64,000 nucleotides of DNA from assembly GCF_001661345.1 (NCBI RefSeq), contig NW_017962913.1:2299428-2363427 (forward strand), in the 5' to 3' direction. The position numbers and the translations under genes were made by a program. This document shows positions 59,902 through 64,000 of the stretch, one piece after another. Each line of letters opens with the position of its first letter. Positions within the stretch are counted from its first letter, which is position 1. The notes beneath the pieces were generated by a model, which made no database searches, was not told where the DNA came from, and saw only the letters and a program-made list of their open reading frames with translations. This DNA comes from Ascoidea rubescens DSM 1968. Lineage: Eukaryota; Ascomycota; Saccharomycetes; Ascoideales; Ascoideaceae.

Positions 59902-62900
59902 CTAGCGTCCGTAGGCCTCGAGTGCTTCGTGCACGAGTCTCTCGAACTGCCTGCTGAGCTTGCTGATTTCGCTGCTTTCGCTGCTGTCTCTGGCTGGTCC
60001 AGACTCCAGGATCTGGTAGTAGTCCTTGGTGTTCAAGAACTTGTTCAACTGCTCGTCCTCTGAGTCATTGGTCGAGATCTTCTGGAGCTCGTTGAGCTCG
60101 TTGGTGAGCTCGTGGAAGTCGTCTTTGTTGAAGCCAAAGTCCTCCATTCCAAAATTCAACTCGTTGAATGGCTTCGAGTACCACTCTCCATCTCGCATTG
60201 TTTCTTGCTTAAGACCTTCCTCATTGTGTCTCTCACTTTCAGCACTGCAAACGGTCTCGGACCTGTTGCTTCTTTCTGTCTCACCCAGCGATCTTCCGCA
60301 CTTCTTCTGTTGCTGCTTTTCCGCTTCGCCTTCCTTCTTGACATCGTAAACCTTTCTTAACCTCTGCTTTTCTTCGATGATCATGTCTATTTCTTTCACT
60401 AATCTGTCAACATCAATGCCTTCTGCATTCTTCTCAATAAATGCCTTCAAGTCAATTCGCAACCCGCTGTTAGCTTCATTTGTTTTGTAAAACTTCAAAA
60501 AGTTGAAAAATTGGTCTACCCAGTTAATAAAGCTGTTGAACAATTCCTCATTGTCATTCTTGTAAATGTTGTGGATAAACTCAAATGCAAATCCCTCATA
60601 CTTGTTCAACAACAAATTCAAAATCAAAAATATCTTATCCGGCTTGATCAAATAGAAATTCTCATACAAATACTCCAATATTATAATCAAATCATTCAAA
60701 AAAAACTTGAATTCCTTCAACGCCAAATGGATATCCGCTGCTTTCATCACTTTTATTAATGGCTCGTAGAATATTATGAAAAAATCTTTAATCATCGAAA
60801 TCAAATATGGTTCCGACCACAAATCTTCGTAAATCTCCTTGTCCTTTTTTCTTGTATACAATTTAAATAGCTCTTTTAAGTTCGAGTATAGTTCATATTC
60901 TTCTGTCTCACTTTTGCTCTTTGAACTATTTTTAAATTCAACGCTTAATCCCCTTTTCTTTTTTTTTAAACTTAATCTTCGCTTAATGCTAGCTTTTTCC
61001 TTCTTTGTATTTTCTTCATTTTCGTCTTGCTCTTCATCCAATTGGTTTTCCTTTTCAACATCCAAACTCTTTTGATGGATTTTCCAATGTTGATAGCTAT
61101 TCATTATTATTTTTTCATCGCCTTTATTATACTTTAATTCACATAACTTCCATAATTCTTTATTCAACAAAATAATTAATATTAAATCCATGTCACCATA
61201 TTTTTTATTCTCATATGAATTTAAAATATTTTTTTTAATACTTGTTAATTTTTTACTTCCGGTTCCATTTTCACTTCCATTTTCACTTTCATGAAATTCA
61301 TTGCAGTTGATTTTAATAAAAAATATCAATATTTTTAAATAATTTTTTTCTCTTGAAATGAATTTAGATTCAACCTTATTAATCTCTTCGTTGATTTTAG
61401 ACAAATCGTCGTTTATAACAATTGAAAATAAAGTTTGTAAAAACGATTTGCTTCGATTATTGTTATTATTGCCATTATCGCTTTTTTCTTCATTGGGATT
61501 TGAAAACAAAAAATTAGGTCGGAAATTCAAGCTAGGCGGTTGATATAAAAATAAATCAAATATTTTTTTAATTATAACAACAGGATTGGTGAATTTTAAA
61601 ATTTGATAAACTATGCTATAAGGAAATAAACTGTGGAACTTTTTTAATTGATTATACAACTCATAATTTTGTAATGAAGACGCCGAATCTATATTGCTAT
61701 TGGTATTAGTATTAGCACCATTAATATTAATGTTATTTTTATTGTCCAATGTGGAATTTTTTAACGAATTTGTCGTGGAATCAAAAAAAACGTTGTATAT
61801 AACTGATGTTATTTGAAATTTAAACCATCTAATCAAAACCTTTAAAATAGGCGATAATTCGTCAATCGAATTTTTCTCTTTAATTTCATTAAATATTATA
61901 AACAACATGTGTGTAGTATCAACATCATTGTTTAATAAATAATTTTCTTTAAAATTATTCAACTCATTTTTCAACTCTAAATTACTAAGAAAGATTTTTT
62001 TTTGTAAAATAAACTGATTTTTTAAATTAATTAACTCAAATTTCTTACGGATTAAGAAATCCTTTTTTTGAATATTATTAAATTTTTGAATACTATCTCT
62101 TGATAAAAATTCTTTTAATATTAACGAATTGGAAATCTTGGGAATTTTTATTAACGAGATTAAATATCCTTTTAATAAAATTCTTAAATTTTCTCTTGGA
62201 ATTTTTTTAATTTCATTTTTATTTGCTGAACCTTCAAAAGAGCTGGTTGTTGATAATGGTGATATATTGTTTTTGGAACCCTTTGATAGATTGTTTAAAT
62301 CATCAAGATCATCTAAATCGTCGATATCGTCAATATCATCATTATTTGAAGAAACATGTTTCTCGGAAGTAGAAGAACTATTTTTCTTGAAAATATTGGG
62401 TCTTGATAAAGTGATTAATTTATCCTTTGGTTGTTTTGAAGCACTCAAATCAGAATCCGAGTTTGAATTGGAATTAATTGTTGAATTATTTTTTTGGTCT
62501 GTTTTTTTATTTTTCTTTTTAGTAAAGTTTTTATTTGAAGATAAAATATGGTCTAATAGTTGAATGCCATCAATATCATCTAAATCATTATCATTACTTT
62601 GATCATTTTCATTTAATAATAGATTAAAATTGAAAGAGGAAGAGTTTATTTTTTTGTATTTTAAAGGTAAATCTGGAAAGTTGATATGAGGAAACTCCTT
62701 TGATAGTGATTGGTGTAAGGTTTTAAAATCAGAATATCTACGAGCAACATTGAAATTTTGAATGATAAATTGATCGCTATCATTACCAAGATAAGACTTA
62801 AAATTGGTTGATATGACAAATTGGTAATATCTTGAGCTTTTGGAAGTAGGATATAAATAAGAAGAAAATTTTGATAAATAAGAGGAAGAGTTTGAATCTT

Positions 62901-63849
62901 GATTATTATGAGATTTATTTTTATTGGGAGTATTAACTTCAGGATCATTAATGATTACACCGATAATATTGAGATTTATATTATTAATATATACACTATT
63001 TAACTGATTTAGTTTTTTCAATAGGTTACGGTTTGACATATGTATGTCTATATTTTGATCATCATCATAATTAGTGTTGTTGTTGATTGAATTATTTTTG
63101 ATAGTATCTTCGATTAATTGGTTTTCATGTTTTTTGTAGTTCATGTAGTAATTTAGCTCGTTTTTAGTTGAAATTGAAGAAGTGAATAAAATTAATAAAG
63201 AATTGAAGAATTTGAGAAAGATTTTTTTACGCTTAGTTAGTTCTAATCTATCGACTGAGTTTGAAAGATTTTTAGTTAGGAAATAGTTGTAAAATGTTTT
63301 GAATTTATATTTAAAAAATAGGTCATTATTGGTTTGATTTAAATCTAATTTTTTAGTAATATTTTCATTGTAATCGATACTGTTATTTTGATTGACATAA
63401 TCGTTGTTAATTTTACTGTTATTGGCATTTTGATTTTCTTCAATTTTAAATTGAAATTTATTGTCAATATTTAATATAAAGGGGAAATTTTTAATAAAAT
63501 TAAAGAAAAAAAACCTTAACAATGGATATTTATAGGCATAATCTATGATAAATTTTTCATTGATTTGAGCTTCGTTGAGGTTATCATTAAAGGGAGGACC
63601 AAAATTATCTAAGAATTGAAGGTGATCATTGTACAAAGAGTTGAACTCATTTTGGAGTTGTAATTTGATTAATTGGTTTTTGAGATAATGATCTTGCTCT
63701 GGAAGTAGAGTTACTTTACAGTTACTTGGGTTGGAAGTGTTATTGGGGCTGTTATTGGAAGTGTTATTGGGGCTGTTATTGGAAGTGTCATTGGAATTGA
63801 CATTGGTGATCTTGACATCAGCATCTTGAGCAGTAGTTGGAGAAGGCAT
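59902..63849 (-). CDS. LEC1: PX-domain protein, Lec1/YPR097W-like
   Basis: 1315 residues (S. cerevisiae Lec1/YPR097W has 1073). An N-terminal PX-associated region (LLPEQDHYLKNQLIKLQLQN) is followed by a PX domain from about residue 330: YYQFVISTNFKSY, NVARRYSDFKTLHQSLSKEF, PHINFPDLPLK. A low-complexity insert of about 140 residues interrupts the PX fold before its last helices (ENLRILLKGYLISLIKIPKI, NSLILKEFLSRD). A long helical C-terminal region, the DUF3818 part, follows, then a charged tail rich in Glu. Lec1 is a phosphoinositide- and lipid-linked protein in yeast with a role in sterol distribution. The last 150 codons are markedly GC-richer than the rest, and a CTG codon occurs at 60007-60009. 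Confidence 0.76.
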   Translation of the reverse strand: MPSPTTAQDADVKITNVNSNDTSNNSPNNTSNNSPNNTSNPSNCKVTLLPEQDHYLKNQLIKLQLQNEFNSLYNDHLQFLDNFGPPFNDNLNEAQINEKFIIDYAYKYPLLRFFFFNFIKNFPFILNIDNKFQFKIEENQNANNSKINNDYVNQNNSIDYNENITKKLDLNQTNNDLFFKYKFKTFYNYFLTKNLSNSVDRLELTKRKKIFLKFFNSLLILFTSSISTKNELNYYMNYKKHENQLIEDTIKNNSINNNTNYDDDQNIDIHMSNRNLLKKLNQLNSVYINNINLNIIGVIINDPEVNTPNKNKSHNNQDSNSSSYLSKFSSYLYPTSKSSRYYQFVISTNFKSYLGNDSDQFIIQNFNVARRYSDFKTLHQSLSKEFPHINFPDLPLKYKKINSSSFNFNLLLNENDQSNDNDLDDIDGIQLLDHILSSNKNFTKKKNKKTDQKNNSTINSNSNSDSDLSASKQPKDKLITLSRPNIFKKNSSSTSEKHVSSNNDDIDDIDDLDDLDDLNNLSKGSKNNISPLSTTSSFEGSANKNEIKKIPRENLRILLKGYLISLIKIPKISNSLILKEFLSRDSIQKFNNIQKKDFLIRKKFELINLKNQFILQKKIFLSNLELKNELNNFKENYLLNNDVDTTHMLFIIFNEIKEKNSIDELSPILKVLIRWFKFQITSVIYNVFFDSTTNSLKNSTLDNKNNININGANTNTNSNIDSASSLQNYELYNQLKKFHSLFPYSIVYQILKFTNPVVIIKKIFDLFLYQPPSLNFRPNFLFSNPNEEKSDNGNNNNNRSKSFLQTLFSIVINDDLSKINEEINKVESKFISREKNYLKILIFFIKINCNEFHESENGSENGTGSKKLTSIKKNILNSYENKKYGDMDLILIILLNKELWKLCELKYNKGDEKIIMNSYQHWKIHQKSLDVEKENQLDEEQDENEENTKKEKASIKRRLSLKKKKRGLSVEFKNSSKSKSETEEYELYSNLKELFKLYTRKKDKEIYEDLWSEPYLISMIKDFFIIFYEPLIKVMKAADIHLALKEFKFFLNDLIIILEYLYENFYLIKPDKIFLILNLLLNKYEGFAFEFIHNIYKNDNEELFNSFINWVDQFFNFLKFYKTNEANSGLRIDLKAFIEKNAEGIDVDRLVKEIDMIIEEKQRLRKVYDVKKEGEAEKQQQKKCGRSLGETERSNRSETVCSAESERHNEEGLKQETMRDGEWYSKPFNELNFGMEDFGFNKDDFHELTNELNELQKISTNDSEDEQLNKFLNTKDYYQILESGPARDSSESSEISKLSRQFERLVHEALEAYGR

Positions 63850-64000
63850 TTTGGATCTGGCAACAAAAAAACAGAGGAGGTTGAGAGGTAAAAGAAGATA
63901 TATTGACTATATTCTAGCTATTGCGATGCAGATTGCGATTATCTTCCTTCTGTTGTTTATATAGCAATATAGCAAAGCAGGAAGTGGCGGCTCAGCCAGG
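63850..64000. promoter_or_regulatory. LEC1-like upstream region, to window edge
   Basis: 151 bp. A TATATAG pair near 63957-63975 may be a TATA element for the LEC1-like gene. The region runs off the window. Confidence 0.4.

Noticed and set aside
1-64000. CRISPR array, rDNA, centromere or telomere
   Set aside because: No regularly spaced repeats with unique spacers, no rRNA sequence, and no CDEI-CDEII-CDEIII arrangement. The TTAGAA repeats at 31430 are too short and inverted to be telomeric.

Overview
This window is nuclear DNA of a budding yeast (Saccharomycotina). The reasons are compact, nearly intron-free genes on both strands, AT-rich spacers, and an intronic elongator tRNA-Met. One gene (CKS1) has a short yeast-type intron with a perfect TACTAAC branch site. 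The proteome includes PUF4, VTS1, ARG81-type Zn2Cys6 regulators, a VHT1-like permease and COX26. The retained METTL16-type methyltransferase, which Saccharomyces cerevisiae lacks, points outside the S. cerevisiae lineage. Asparagine-coding trinucleotide runs are extreme. CTG codons are very scarce, so the meaning of CUG cannot be assumed. I cannot name the species.

Layout. 1-4.6 kb: the 3' part of a cation/Ca2+ exchanger (+), convergent with proteasome subunit RPN3 (-). 4.86-4.95 kb: tRNA-Met(CAU) with a 20-nt intron (-). 6.4-7.2 kb: two tandem COX26-like genes (+). 7.5-12.7 kb: a very large tubulin cofactor D (CIN1, -), divergent from VTS1 (+, 13.9-17.5 kb). 18.4-19.6 kb: a small RCR-like membrane protein (-), divergent from CKS1 (+, spliced). 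20.3-21.4 kb: an MCY1-like cysteine synthase homologue (+). 21.6-22.8 kb: an unrecognised Asn-rich protein (-). 25.1-28.6 kb: PUF4 (-), followed by a 3-kb non-coding stretch with a GC island, microsatellites and a hairpin. 31.6-36.0 kb: a LYS14-like Zn2Cys6 factor (-). 37.4-38.6 kb: USE1-like SNARE (-). 39.7-41.6 kb: NOC4 (-), divergent from a SNF2-type protein with degenerate ATPase motifs and a presequence-like N-terminus (+, 41.9-44.0 kb). 44.2-45.9 kb: a DIP5-like amino-acid permease (-). 46.9-50.0 kb: ARG81-like regulator (-), divergent from PSF1 (+). 51.6-53.2 kb: METTL16-like (-), divergent from a probable RAD61/WPL1 (+, 53.5-57.1 kb). 57.5-59.1 kb: VHT1-like permease (-). 59.9-63.8 kb: a LEC1-like PX protein (-).

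There is no operon-like logic; most genes are housekeeping or regulatory. Two post-transcriptional RNA-binding regulators (VTS1, PUF4) and two Zn2Cys6 factors carry very long Asn-rich tracts. Several folded domains are interrupted by low-complexity inserts. Short GC-rich islands, some with CACGTG motifs, mark several promoters, and gene 3' flanks are T-rich on the sense strand. I saw no transposon, retroelement, rDNA or CRISPR array. The most unusual locus is the SNF2-like pseudo-ATPase at 41852-43963.
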